From CAZEHJ01 sp964512485 (GTDB lineage Bacteria > Bacteroidota > Rhodothermia > Rhodothermales > UBA10348): 17,029 nt of DNA. Below are positions 7,494 through 15,307 of the stretch, piece after piece. The DNA lies in the NCBI GenBank assembly GCA_964512485.1, contig CAZEHJ010000076.1:1-17029 (forward strand), written 5' to 3'. Every line of letters begins with the position of its first letter. Positions within the stretch are counted from its first letter, which is position 1. The position numbers were made by a program, and so were the translations under genes. The notes below the pieces were generated by a model that saw nothing but the letters and a program-made list of their open reading frames with translations, was not told the origin of the DNA and did no database searches.

Positions 7494-9575
7494 CTAGCGG
7501 TGGCCATGAAGAGTGACGACCCTGTCGACTGCATTTTCGCCGTCACGAACCCGAAGCATATAGGCGCCCGGGGCCAACTCAATATCGTCGACGCGGACGA
7601 CGATCGCGCCTCCGTCGGCGCGGCCCAGTGGCCGGCTCCAGATTCGACGTCCCAGCAGATCGTACAGTTCGGCCACGGGCCGCGCCGAAACGGGGGCCTT
7701 AACACTGAACTGAATTGTCGACCTCGCAGGATTCGGGTAGACATCCACAGACAAAGCACTGCGGGGCAGTACATCCGATTCGATTTCGGTCGCCAGAGAA
7801 ACAGCCGACCGCAGGATCCAGCGTTCCGGATCCACGAGCACGCTTTCCGGCTGCTCCGGTACGTCCAGTTCGTATACCTGCTCCCGAGCGTCATTCTCAA
7901 CCAGAACGAGGATATTCGCTCCCGCTGTATTGACCTGAAGCCAGACGGGCATTTCGAACACGCTCACGTTCGATTCGTCAATTTCTTGAGTTTGCCTCAG
8001 CGTGATTCGGGCACGATACATGGGAGGGATGGAAATGTCTTCCATCACCGCTTCGTATCGGGGATAACCCGTTCCTTCGGTAACCCACTGCTCGAAGAAA
8101 GTGTCAAACGAGCGAGAGGACACCTGTTCGACCACCTTTTTAAAATCCTCCGTCCTGGAGTTTCCGTACGCCAGGTCTTCGGCGGCAGTGTAGGTGCGGA
8201 GTATGGCGCGGAAGGTCTCATCACCTACCATTCCCCGAATCATCCGAAGCACCATCCAGCCCTTACCATAGACGCGGGAAAAGGCGAACATGTTGGTGAC
8301 ACTGGTCGTGTCCTGCAGCACCAGTGTTCCGGCCGCGTTAAGTGCGCGGTTGAAATACACGTCACTCAGTATGTCTTGGACGCCCGCGTAGTCGGGATGA
8401 GACTCAAACACGAGCATCTCGCCGAGAGTGGCGAATCCTTCGTTGAGCCAGAGATCTTTCCAGTTCAGCGGCGTCAGTTGGTCTCCAAACCATTGATGAG
8501 CCAGTTCGTGAGAAATGAGCTCGATACCGATGTTGCCCATGGAGCTCATGGTTTGATGCTCCATCCCGCCCCTGAACGTCACATGGGCGTTGCCGTACTT
8601 CTCGTTTGAAAACGGATAAGGGCCGAACCAGTCTTCCAATTCCTCCATGGCATCCGAGGTCAGTCGCCAACCGCTTGCGGCGCTGATTCCCTGGTACGCC
8701 GGTACATCCGGATACCAGAAGTGAACAATGGGAAAAGAGGCGTTGCCAAATTGCTCAGCAAGGTCGGCGGAACGACGATACAGATCCGTCCTGCGTTCGT
8801 ATACACCTGCCGCAAGCGAGACCAGATAGGAGGCAATCGGATACCGATGCACCCAATCAAATGTGACAGTGCCGTTGTCGTGGTGGATCTCGCTTTCGAG
8901 TAAACCATTCGAACCTACTACCATGGGCTCGGGGACCGTTACGGTCACCCTCACAGAATCGGCTTTATCCGAGGGATGATCCTCCGACGGCCACCATTCT
9001 CGCCCACCGTACGGTTCGGACAATGTCCAAATGTAAGATTGGCCGCCATTTCTCGTACCCGCCACGAAGGAAGAAGGTTGTTGATTCTGCGGCGTACCGT
9101 GATAGACCACGTCAAAGGCAAATCTCATGCCTTCGGAAACAGCGGAAGGGGTCGTAATCGTCAACAAATCCGCTTGATGAACAAACTCAAGACTCTGTCC
9201 GCTTTCGGCGAAGATCACATCGACGACCATGTTCACGTTCAGGTCCAATTCGATGGTCTCCAAGTCCTGCAGCGCCGCTCCTTCGACCCGGACACGACCA
9301 ATAATCAAAGGACTCCGGCTGCGATCCAGATTCAGCGTCAGATGGTAATAAGTGACGTCAAAAGCTGACGAGATGGCTGATCCTGAGCGGGAAAACCCGG
9401 AAGAAATTCTCGGAGCGTGGGGCAGAGTCGAAAGGTGGGCCGTGATTGGAATGCCTTCGGCAAGATGTGCCCGGCGATTGCTCTCCAGGTTCTGGGCAAT
9501 GACGCTCTGATCTGGCAGCGCCATGCTCGCCAGGACCCCCAGCACAACCAACCAGGATCGATGTCCCATACTCAT
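7494..9575 (-). CDS. Secreted M1-family metallopeptidase with T9SS type A sorting domain
   Basis: About 693 residues from ATG 9575. Signal peptide 1-29 (ends SVIAQ). The N-terminal aminopeptidase-N-like beta domain carries DVTYYHLTLNLD and YGGREWWPSEDHPSDKADS. The catalytic part has the exopeptidase-type motif as GGMEH (about 336-340, usually GAMEN), zinc site HELAHQW (356-362) with the third ligand Glu379 in NEGFAT, and candidate catalytic Tyr436 in VYGKGW. The C-terminus from SVDVYPNPA (about 609) to the end is a T9SS type A sorting domain (LYDLLGRRIW, APGAYMLRV), implying secretion or surface attachment. It probably trims peptides outside the cell. ATG 9575 has GAGGG 6 nt upstream; ATG at 9596 is an alternative without a ribosome site. 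It is divergent from the amidohydrolase gene. Confidence 0.93.
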   Translation of the reverse strand: MSMGHRSWLVVLGVLASMALPDQSVIAQNLESNRRAHLAEGIPITAHLSTLPHAPRISSGFSRSGSAISSAFDVTYYHLTLNLDRSRSPLIIGRVRVEGAALQDLETIELDLNVNMVVDVIFAESGQSLEFVHQADLLTITTPSAVSEGMRFAFDVVYHGTPQNQQPSSFVAGTRNGGQSYIWTLSEPYGGREWWPSEDHPSDKADSVRVTVTVPEPMVVGSNGLLESEIHHDNGTVTFDWVHRYPIASYLVSLAAGVYERRTDLYRRSADLAEQFGNASFPIVHFWYPDVPAYQGISAASGWRLTSDAMEELEDWFGPYPFSNEKYGNAHVTFRGGMEHQTMSSMGNIGIELISHELAHQWFGDQLTPLNWKDLWLNEGFATLGEMLVFESHPDYAGVQDILSDVYFNRALNAAGTLVLQDTTSVTNMFAFSRVYGKGWMVLRMIRGMVGDETFRAILRTYTAAEDLAYGNSRTEDFKKVVEQVSSRSFDTFFEQWVTEGTGYPRYEAVMEDISIPPMYRARITLRQTQEIDESNVSVFEMPVWLQVNTAGANILVLVENDAREQVYELDVPEQPESVLVDPERWILRSAVSLATEIESDVLPRSALSVDVYPNPARSTIQFSVKAPVSARPVAELYDLLGRRIWSRPLGRADGGAIVVRVDDIELAPGAYMLRVRDGENAVDRVVTLHGHR

Positions 9576-9683
9576 CTCGAACCCTCTGTTCCGCATGTCG
9601 TTGTCACGAAATCCAGCCGAGCGGGTTCCTGTAAATACCCTGATCAGATGAATCCGAGGCCGCCGTTATCCGTAATTCCTATC

Positions 9684-9705
9684 CCATTCTGAATTGTCAG
9701 AATGG
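9684..9705. promoter_or_regulatory. Perfect 9-bp inverted repeat in divergent intergenic region
   Basis: Arms CCATTCTGA and TCAGAATGG are perfect reverse complements around a 4-nt ATTG centre. The site lies 51 bases upstream of the amidohydrolase ATG (9757) and 108 upstream of the M1 peptidase ATG (9575), where an operator controlling one or both genes would sit. No T-run follows, so a terminator is less likely. The regulator is unknown. Confidence 0.5.
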
Positions 9706-9756
9706 CAGAACGCCCAATTCCACTTCTCATTCGCGACACTACCTCAGGTTGAAAGC

Positions 9757-11085
9757 ATGAAACGATTGCTTCTGTTCGCCGCGCTTGCTGCGACTTCTTC
9801 TTCCACGTTTATCTCGTTCTCTTTCGCGCAATCCGTGGCCTTCCAAGACGTACACGTCGTTCCCATGGACGAAGAGCGGATTATTGAACACCAGACTGTC
9901 ATCATCGAAGGCGATCGAATCGTCAGTATGGGACACGCCTCCGAAATCGACATCCCGGACTCAGCACAGATCATCGATGGTGAAGGGAAATATCTGATGC
10001 CGGGCCTGGCTGAAATGCACGGCCATATTCCGCGTCCAAATCAGGCCACCCGGGAGATCGAAAATGTGCTGTTCCTTTATGTGGCAAACGGAATTACGAC
10101 GGTGCGCGGGATGCTGGGGCATCCCGGACAACTCGAACTGAGAGCGTCTGCCGCTGGCAACGAACGCGTATCTCCGACCCTTTACCTGGCAGGACCCAGT
10201 TTCAGTGGCGGTTCAATCAGCTCGGTCGAACAGGCCATCCAGAGAGTGAAGCTGCAAAAGGAAGAAGGCTGGGACCTTCTCAAGATTCATCCGGGGCTCA
10301 CGCTCGATCAATACGATGCCATGGCCAATACGGCCAACGAAGTTGGAATCACTTTTGGTGGGCACGTTCCCGCAGCCGTTGGCCTCGATCACGCCCTCGA
10401 CATGGGCCAGGAGACGTTCGACCACCTTGATGGATATGTCGAAGCGCTGGACGGAGCAAATGGCCCCGTCAACATGTTTGAGTTGGGTCAGGTCGTTGCC
10501 AAAACTATTGAGAAAGGAGCATGGGTGGTCCCAACCATGGCGTTGTGGGAAACACTGTACGGTGCGGCAGATCTGGATGAGCTCCGCAGCTTCGAAGAAT
10601 TGAAATACACATCCCCGCGAATTGTCACATCCTGGAGCAATATGTATCGGTCACGTGTCAATGGTCCCGGATTCGATCCGTTTGTCTCGGCCAATGTGAT
10701 TGACGCCCGAATGCAGATTCTTGGTGCTCTCTCCGACGCAGGAGCGCGGATACTAATGGGTACTGATGCTCCTCAGCAGTTCTCAATCCCGGGCTTTTCC
10801 CTTCATCGGGAGCTCGGCGTCATGAGGGACGCGGGAATGAGTCCGTTCGAGATCATCAAATCGGGCACAACCAACGTGGGTGCGTATTTCGAACACCAGG
10901 ACACCTTCGGACGGGTTGCAGAAGGCCACCGGGCCGATCTGATTCTGGTGAATGAAAACCCTCTTGAAGACGTCAAACACATTGCCGACCACTCCGGCGT
11001 AATGACCAGGGGGGTATGGCACTCCAAGGACTACATCCAGGAGCGACTGGACGAAATTGAATCCTATTACGCAAATCCAAACTGA
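9757..11085 (+). CDS. Secreted amidohydrolase-superfamily metal hydrolase
   Basis: A 442-residue exported enzyme with signal peptide 1-25 (ends SFAQ), an N-terminal beta-sandwich portion (VIIEGDRIVSMG, GKYLMPGLAEMHGH) and a TIM-barrel. All expected metal ligands are visible: His88 and His90 in EMHGH, candidate bridging Lys176 in LLKIH, His203 in GGHVPA, His223 in FDHLDGY, and Asp337 in MGTDAP. The C-terminal ADLILVNENPLEDV closes the sandwich. The pattern fits the imidazolonepropionase/prolidase-like branch that hydrolyses cyclic amides or dipeptides; the exact substrate is not evident. The frame opens upstream at TTG 9694, but ATG 9757 starts a proper signal peptide and has AGG nearby, so I use it. 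The YceI-like gene follows after 14 bases and probably shares the transcript. Confidence 0.9.
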   Translation: MKRLLLFAALAATSSSTFISFSFAQSVAFQDVHVVPMDEERIIEHQTVIIEGDRIVSMGHASEIDIPDSAQIIDGEGKYLMPGLAEMHGHIPRPNQATREIENVLFLYVANGITTVRGMLGHPGQLELRASAAGNERVSPTLYLAGPSFSGGSISSVEQAIQRVKLQKEEGWDLLKIHPGLTLDQYDAMANTANEVGITFGGHVPAAVGLDHALDMGQETFDHLDGYVEALDGANGPVNMFELGQVVAKTIEKGAWVVPTMALWETLYGAADLDELRSFEELKYTSPRIVTSWSNMYRSRVNGPGFDPFVSANVIDARMQILGALSDAGARILMGTDAPQQFSIPGFSLHRELGVMRDAGMSPFEIIKSGTTNVGAYFEHQDTFGRVAEGHRADLILVNENPLEDVKHIADHSGVMTRGVWHSKDYIQERLDEIESYYANPN

Positions 11086-11099
11086 TAAACCAGATTCCA

Positions 11100-11699
11100 A
11101 TGCAACGCTACTTGACCCTGCTTTTTGCCGTCTTCCTTTCCACGTCTCTATCCGCCGCGGCGTTTGCCCAGGAAATCAGCGAAGAAAGGCGACCCGTCAG
11201 GTTGGACCGAAATCACTCAACGATGGGATTCCGAATTCCCATTGTTCACGGACTTGGTACCGTCACCGGCAAGTTCACCGATTGGACGGTGGATCTATTC
11301 TGGGACGCGGACGACCTGGAAAACTCATCCGTATCAGTTGAGATTCAGACCGCATCTGTCGACACAGGCATTGATGGAAGAGACGGGGATCTGCGTGGAG
11401 GCAACTTTTTTAACTCGGAGGTCCATCCGGCCATTACGTTTGTCAGCTCCTCCATCTCTGGAGGACCGTTCAAATACAAAGTAGACGGGACATTCACGAT
11501 GCTGGGAGTTTCAAAAGAAGTCACACTCGCGCTGGATGTCGCATCCTGGTCTGATTCGGACGATGACGATGGATGGACTGCGTTTCGCGTCCACTACACG
11601 CTGGACAGAACGGAATATGGGATGACGTGGAAGCACAGCAGCGTAGATTTCTTCGTGGACGACGACATTGACACGGATATTGTGCTCATCACTCGATGA
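11100..11699 (+). CDS. YceI-family periplasmic lipocalin-like protein
   Basis: A 199-residue protein with signal peptide 1-24 (AAAFAQ) and a single YceI beta-barrel domain from about 32 to the end. Diagnostic stretches are LDRNHSTMGFRIPIVHGLGTVTGKF, VSVEIQTASVDTGIDGRDGDLRG, FFNSEVHPAITFVSS, VDGTFTMLGVSKEVTLALDV and a final RTEYGMTW. Family members bind amphiphiles such as polyisoprenoids and amides in the barrel; the ligand here is unknown. It follows the amidohydrolase gene by 14 bases, suggesting co-transcription. Its last 11 bases overlap the 3' end of the opposite-strand Bfd-like gene. No Shine-Dalgarno site is obvious. Confidence 0.93.
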   Translation: MQRYLTLLFAVFLSTSLSAAAFAQEISEERRPVRLDRNHSTMGFRIPIVHGLGTVTGKFTDWTVDLFWDADDLENSSVSVEIQTASVDTGIDGRDGDLRGGNFFNSEVHPAITFVSSSISGGPFKYKVDGTFTMLGVSKEVTLALDVASWSDSDDDDGWTAFRVHYTLDRTEYGMTWKHSSVDFFVDDDIDTDIVLITR

Positions 11700-11883
11700 T
11701 TTCCGAGAACTCGACCGTGCCATCCTTCAGCATCCGACGAACGTATGGATGACAGAGTTGGCAGGACTCACCGAAGGTCTGGCGTTTCTGAAGATTCTCC
11801 AGCAGCGTGATCTTGTTTTTGCGTGCGGCTCCGCGCAATTCGATGAAAGTGACGTCGTGACAGATACAGCGGTCGATCTTCAT
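11689..11883 (-). CDS. Bfd-like small [2Fe-2S]-binding protein
   Basis: A 64-residue cytoplasmic protein without signal peptide. Cys6 and Cys8 (RCIC) and Cys41 and Cys44 (SCQLC) form a CxC-x32-CxxC arrangement, as in the bacterioferritin-associated-ferredoxin/NirB-type [2Fe-2S] fold. Between them lie the helical segments FIELRGAARKNKITLLENLQ, and after them HPYVRRML. It likely carries one [2Fe-2S] cluster and acts in electron transfer or iron release; no bacterioferritin gene is visible nearby, so the partner is unknown. It is convergent with the YceI gene, overlapping it by 11 bases, and divergent from the TolC-family gene across 187 bases. The four conserved cysteines make a chance frame unlikely. 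Confidence 0.85.
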   Translation of the reverse strand: MKIDRCICHDVTFIELRGAARKNKITLLENLQKRQTFGESCQLCHPYVRRMLKDGTVEFSEIIE

Positions 11884-12070
11884 GGATTACTTTTCATAGG
11901 ACGCTTCAGGTTTGAGGATCGGGAAGAAGGGCCGATTTGATCGATGTGGAGAGGATTTTAAACAGAATATCAAGTTACCATCCGGCTTCAGACCGCGTCA
12001 AGAACCTCAGGGGAATCATGAGCGTTTCCTCACCCTCTGGTATTATTCCATCAGATTACTGTTCATCGGA

Positions 12071-13465
12071 ATGAATCGGCTCCTGACTTTTATAACGCTG
12101 TTGTTTTTACTGCTTCCGGCCCAGGCGCGCCAGCAGGATACTGTGCGTGTAAATCTTGAGTCGGCGATTTCTCGATCAATCGAGATCAGTCCGGAAGTGA
12201 GAGCCATGCAGGCGAAAGCCAATTTTTCGGAGGCCAGATACTCTGAAGCCCGTGCCTCGCGATTTCTGACTGACTTTACCGCGACAACGGCACACGCCAT
12301 GGCGCCTGCCATCGACAATCCCAACGATACGCCGGACAACCGCCTGTATCTGGACCCTGATGTGCGAAATGACTGGGATGACCTCTCTGCGTTCAATCAG
12401 ATTGAGTTCGAAGCTGTTCAACCGATTTGGACCTGGGGCCAGCTGGGATCCAGCGTCAAGGCGGCCAGATCAGGCATTGATGTCGATCTGGCGGCGGCGC
12501 AAGGTGAAGAGGTTAAGGTTGCGCTTCGAACGGGTGAGATGTATTACGCACTTTTGCTCACTGAGGCCTTGAGCAGGCTTACGACCGAAGCGGGAGACAT
12601 CGTCGAACGGGCCACGAAAGAAATCGACCGTTTGATTGAGGAAGGAGCTGCGGACGTGGATTACGCCGACCTGTTTCAGGTTCAGATTACCGAACAGGAG
12701 TTCCTGCAGCGGGTCGTCGAAGTAGAGGAGAGCAGGGCAACGGCGAGAGCCGCCCTTTCGCGCCAGATGTTTCTTCCTGAGGGACAAACTGTCGATCTGG
12801 AAAATCGCATCTTGAACCCGATAGACTTTTCGCTTGAAACGCTCGGGACATATCAACAGAGGGCTCTCGGGAGTCGATTCGAACTGGACCAGATTTCAGC
12901 GGGAGTTGGAGCGAGAAATGCGCTCGTGGATGTCGCCAGATCAGATTATTACCCCAAGTTTTTTCTGGGTATAAGCGGAAAGTGGGCGTACGCTGCGGAC
13001 CGGGAGCGCCAGCGCAATCCGTATGTCGGCGATCCTTTTCTGTCACGAGGTGTGCGTGCCGGGTTTGCATTCAGGCAGAATCTGAATTTCGCCCAGACCC
13101 GTTCGAAGGTTCAACAGGCGGAGGCTCAGCTCTCTGAGGTGACATTCCAGGGCGATGCTGCAAGGCAACTGGTCCTCTTTGAAGTCGAACAGGCATATCG
13201 AAACGTGATCATTGCCCGGGCAGCTTATGAAGCCCGCGAAGAAGCGCTTCGGATCAGTAAAAACTGGTTGAGAGACGAGGAGATTAACTTCGATCTCGAA
13301 ATCGGAGACACCGAAAACCTGGTAAAGGCAGTACAGGGCAATCTGGCTTTGCGTGCACAACGGGAAGAAGCGGTTCATGACTATAACGTGGCCGTTATAA
13401 GGCTTCTCGAAAAAACGGGCACTCTGATCGATGCTCTTGAAGATGGCACGCTAGTTGGACTCTAA
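12071..13465 (+). CDS. TolC-family outer-membrane efflux protein
   Basis: A 464-residue protein with signal peptide about 1-19 (LLPAQA). Two outer-membrane-efflux repeats follow: the first from VRVNLESAISRSIEISPEVRAMQAKANFSEARYSEARA, the second from about residue 270 (LDQISAGVGARNALVDVARSDYYPKFFLGI). Long Ala/Glu-rich helices (AEAQLSEVTFQGDAARQ, ALRISKNWLRDEEINFD) and a final YNVAVIRLLEKTG are typical. TolC proteins are trimeric outer-membrane/periplasmic channels that dock with tripartite pumps. No adaptor or inner-membrane pump gene is present here. ATG 12071 is chosen over the distant in-frame TTG 11912 because it begins the signal peptide. An MlaC-like gene follows after 56 bases. In the 187 bases upstream I found no convincing promoter boxes. 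Confidence 0.92.
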   Translation: MNRLLTFITLLFLLLPAQARQQDTVRVNLESAISRSIEISPEVRAMQAKANFSEARYSEARASRFLTDFTATTAHAMAPAIDNPNDTPDNRLYLDPDVRNDWDDLSAFNQIEFEAVQPIWTWGQLGSSVKAARSGIDVDLAAAQGEEVKVALRTGEMYYALLLTEALSRLTTEAGDIVERATKEIDRLIEEGAADVDYADLFQVQITEQEFLQRVVEVEESRATARAALSRQMFLPEGQTVDLENRILNPIDFSLETLGTYQQRALGSRFELDQISAGVGARNALVDVARSDYYPKFFLGISGKWAYAADRERQRNPYVGDPFLSRGVRAGFAFRQNLNFAQTRSKVQQAEAQLSEVTFQGDAARQLVLFEVEQAYRNVIIARAAYEAREEALRISKNWLRDEEINFDLEIGDTENLVKAVQGNLALRAQREEAVHDYNVAVIRLLEKTGTLIDALEDGTLVGL

Positions 13466-13521
13466 GAACTGTAGCCGCTAAAAACTGCTTCACAATTACG
13501 ATTTGAAGGATTAACCTGAAT

Positions 13522-14136
13522 ATGTTGTATCAGAAATTGTACAGCCGCCTTGCATTCTTGACACTTTTACTGTTGTTCGCCTCCGTTCAAACGTCGGATG
13601 CACGACAGGTAGAAAACGAAATCCGTTCGATGCTCGAGCAGCGCGAAACGGAGATCAAGAACAATCTGGGATCGGAAGAGGAGATCAGCTCAGAGCAAAA
13701 AGAAGAGCTTCGCAGCGCCGTCAACGACATGTTCGATTTCGGAGCTATGGGTCGCGCTGCACTCGGTCGACACTGGAACGACCTGACGGCCGCCCAGAGA
13801 ACTAACTTTGTAGATGTATTTGCTGAAATCGTCAGGCACCAGTCACTGGCGGACGTTGACGTGTATCGCGCTGAAGTGACGTATGACCAGGTGGTTGTGA
13901 CGGGCAATGAGGCGAAAGTCATGACGACGACCACCTACAAAGACGTTCCCACAGAGGTCGTGTACGTGCTCGCGCTTACGGGAGAGACCTGGCTCGCAAC
14001 GGATGTCATTCTGGATGAAGTCAGTACCGTCGACGGATACAGCCGCAGTTTCCAGTCTGTCATCAGAAAGAGGGGATTTGACGCCCTCATGACCAGCCTG
14101 AACAAACGCCTGGACAGAGCCAGGAACGAATCCTGA
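13522..14136 (+). CDS. MlaC-family (ABC-type phospholipid transport) periplasmic carrier protein
   Basis: A 204-residue exported protein with signal peptide about 1-27 (LLLLFASVQTSDA). The body matches the MlaC/Ttg2D pattern: FDFGAMGRAALGRHWNDLTAAQRTNFVDVF at about 71-100, then VVVTGNEAKVMTTTTYKDVP and WLATDVILDEVSTVDGYSRSFQSVIRKRGFDALMTSLNKRL. MlaC ferries phospholipid across the periplasm between an outer-membrane complex and the MlaFEDB transporter. Those partner genes are not visible here; instead it lies 56 bases after a TolC-family gene on the same strand. AAGGA lies about 12 nt before the ATG. The domain is of normal length with no sign of decay. Confidence 0.88.
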   Translation: MLYQKLYSRLAFLTLLLLFASVQTSDARQVENEIRSMLEQRETEIKNNLGSEEEISSEQKEELRSAVNDMFDFGAMGRAALGRHWNDLTAAQRTNFVDVFAEIVRHQSLADVDVYRAEVTYDQVVVTGNEAKVMTTTTYKDVPTEVVYVLALTGETWLATDVILDEVSTVDGYSRSFQSVIRKRGFDALMTSLNKRLDRARNES

Positions 14137-14283
14137 TTCCCCTTGCCCCGAGGCTCCGGATCGACTCTGAAGCCGGTGCATAGGCCGAAACGGGTGTAGA
14201 GCCCCTCTTCTGTATCGCGTTGAACATTCCCGCCCACGCAGCGTTCGCAGCGGATTGGAATAAATCAGGATCTGCCAGGGCGA

Positions 14284-15279
14284 GTGGAAGGCTACGTACT
14301 CCACATATACGGGAACGAAAAATATCTGCGGCACGCAGTAGCGTCAGTCCGCACATTACGTCGATATGATCGCGATAGACCCGTTGCTCTCTACGCAAGC
14401 GAAGAGCAGGTGGCGATTCTGAAAAGGTCCGGACTGGACTCCATGTTCGCGGTTCTTGAAGTACTTCCCACAGAACACCGCTCTATCGTCGGATTCAAAC
14501 ATCATCTGGATTTATTCAAGCCCTTCGAACGATGTCTGTACGTCGATTCAGATATTGTCTGGTGTCGAGATCCGGATCCTCTCTGGAAGCGACTGAGCAC
14601 CCATCAGTTTACGGCGACGGGGCTTCAGAAAGCTGACTTCTGGTTTGGTGGACCGAAAGGACTCGGAATTCTGGTTGATCGGATTTTTGACAGAAGACGT
14701 CGGACGATGAAACAGTTCGGACTGACCTACCTGCCTCGTGTGCAGGCGGGAATGATCTATGCGGCGGATGACGAGGTGACGAGTGAGGTCAGCCGGGCAT
14801 CCCGTGATTTTCTGAGCAAGCGTAAGCACACTCATTTTCGCAGCCGGCTCGAAGAAGGACGCAGCGAAGAGAGCTGTGAGTGGAGCATGGCAATGGCGAT
14901 GAGCTATCTCAATCTGCCCCTTTTCAACTGGTTTCAGGGCCAGAACAGCCCGCAGATTGATTTCGTGGAAGGATTCGTCGAGCACGACGAGGATTTCACC
15001 ACGGTTCGCTGCAAGTATTATCTTGACGCATTTCTACACGATATGCGGGGTATTCCGAACTACAAACTCCGCAGATTTCTCGTCCACACGTTTTCCCACC
15101 TACCGGGCCGCGGTGATTACATGTGGATCACGCCATTCGCTCTGCATTTTGGATGGATGCATTACAAGCAGCCGTTCTACGATCTGGCCGACCGAATTTG
15201 GGACCAGTTGATTCAGGCTACCGGGTCGACAGGAGATGGTGAGCACGCAGAAGTGGTCGTCGAAGTCACAACGGACTGA
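14284..15279 (+). CDS. GT-A-fold glycosyltransferase (family 8-like)
   Basis: A 331-residue cytoplasmic protein without signal peptide. The N-terminus YVLHIYGNEKYLRHAVASVRTLRRY is a nucleotide-sugar-binding Rossmann-like start, and the DxD metal motif is YVDSDIVW (Asp88, Asp90). HHLDLFKPFERCLYVDSD, TGLQKADFWFGGPKG and QAGMIYA fit a family-8-like or related nucleotide-diphospho-sugar transferase. The product, probably a cell-surface glycan, is not determined. The start is GTG 14284: the frame is open back to 14224 without ATG, GTG or TTG, and the GT-A core begins immediately. It is separated from the MlaC-like gene by 147 bases, so may have its own promoter, and converges on the next gene with 28 bases between stops. 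The last 20 residues are a polar tail. Confidence 0.82.
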   Translation: MEGYVLHIYGNEKYLRHAVASVRTLRRYDRDRPVALYASEEQVAILKRSGLDSMFAVLEVLPTEHRSIVGFKHHLDLFKPFERCLYVDSDIVWCRDPDPLWKRLSTHQFTATGLQKADFWFGGPKGLGILVDRIFDRRRRTMKQFGLTYLPRVQAGMIYAADDEVTSEVSRASRDFLSKRKHTHFRSRLEEGRSEESCEWSMAMAMSYLNLPLFNWFQGQNSPQIDFVEGFVEHDEDFTTVRCKYYLDAFLHDMRGIPNYKLRRFLVHTFSHLPGRGDYMWITPFALHFGWMHYKQPFYDLADRIWDQLIQATGSTGDGEHAEVVVEVTTD

Positions 15280-15307
15280 GTCACTCCTTTTTCTGAGACG
15301 CAGAATC

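Noticed and set aside
7500..8609. Very long plus-strand open frame (369 codons)
   Set aside because: It is fully antisense to the M1 peptidase, which has all catalytic motifs and a sorting tail. The antisense product is His/Arg-rich without a recognisable fold.
9694..9756. N-terminal extension of the amidohydrolase from TTG 9694
   Set aside because: It would place 21 residues before a proper signal peptide and overlaps the 9-bp dyad; ATG 9757 is preferable.
11668..11940. Plus-strand open frame of 90 codons after yceI
   Set aside because: It is antisense to the Bfd-like gene, whose four cysteines match a known family; no motif in the plus frame.
13843..14334. Minus-strand open frame over the MlaC gene end and the following gap
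   Set aside because: It is antisense to a conserved MlaC domain and has no recognisable features of its own.
15280..15307. Terminator between the convergent glycosyltransferase and GH-like genes
   Set aside because: There is a short T-run (CCTTTTTC), but no stem of useful length precedes it on either strand.
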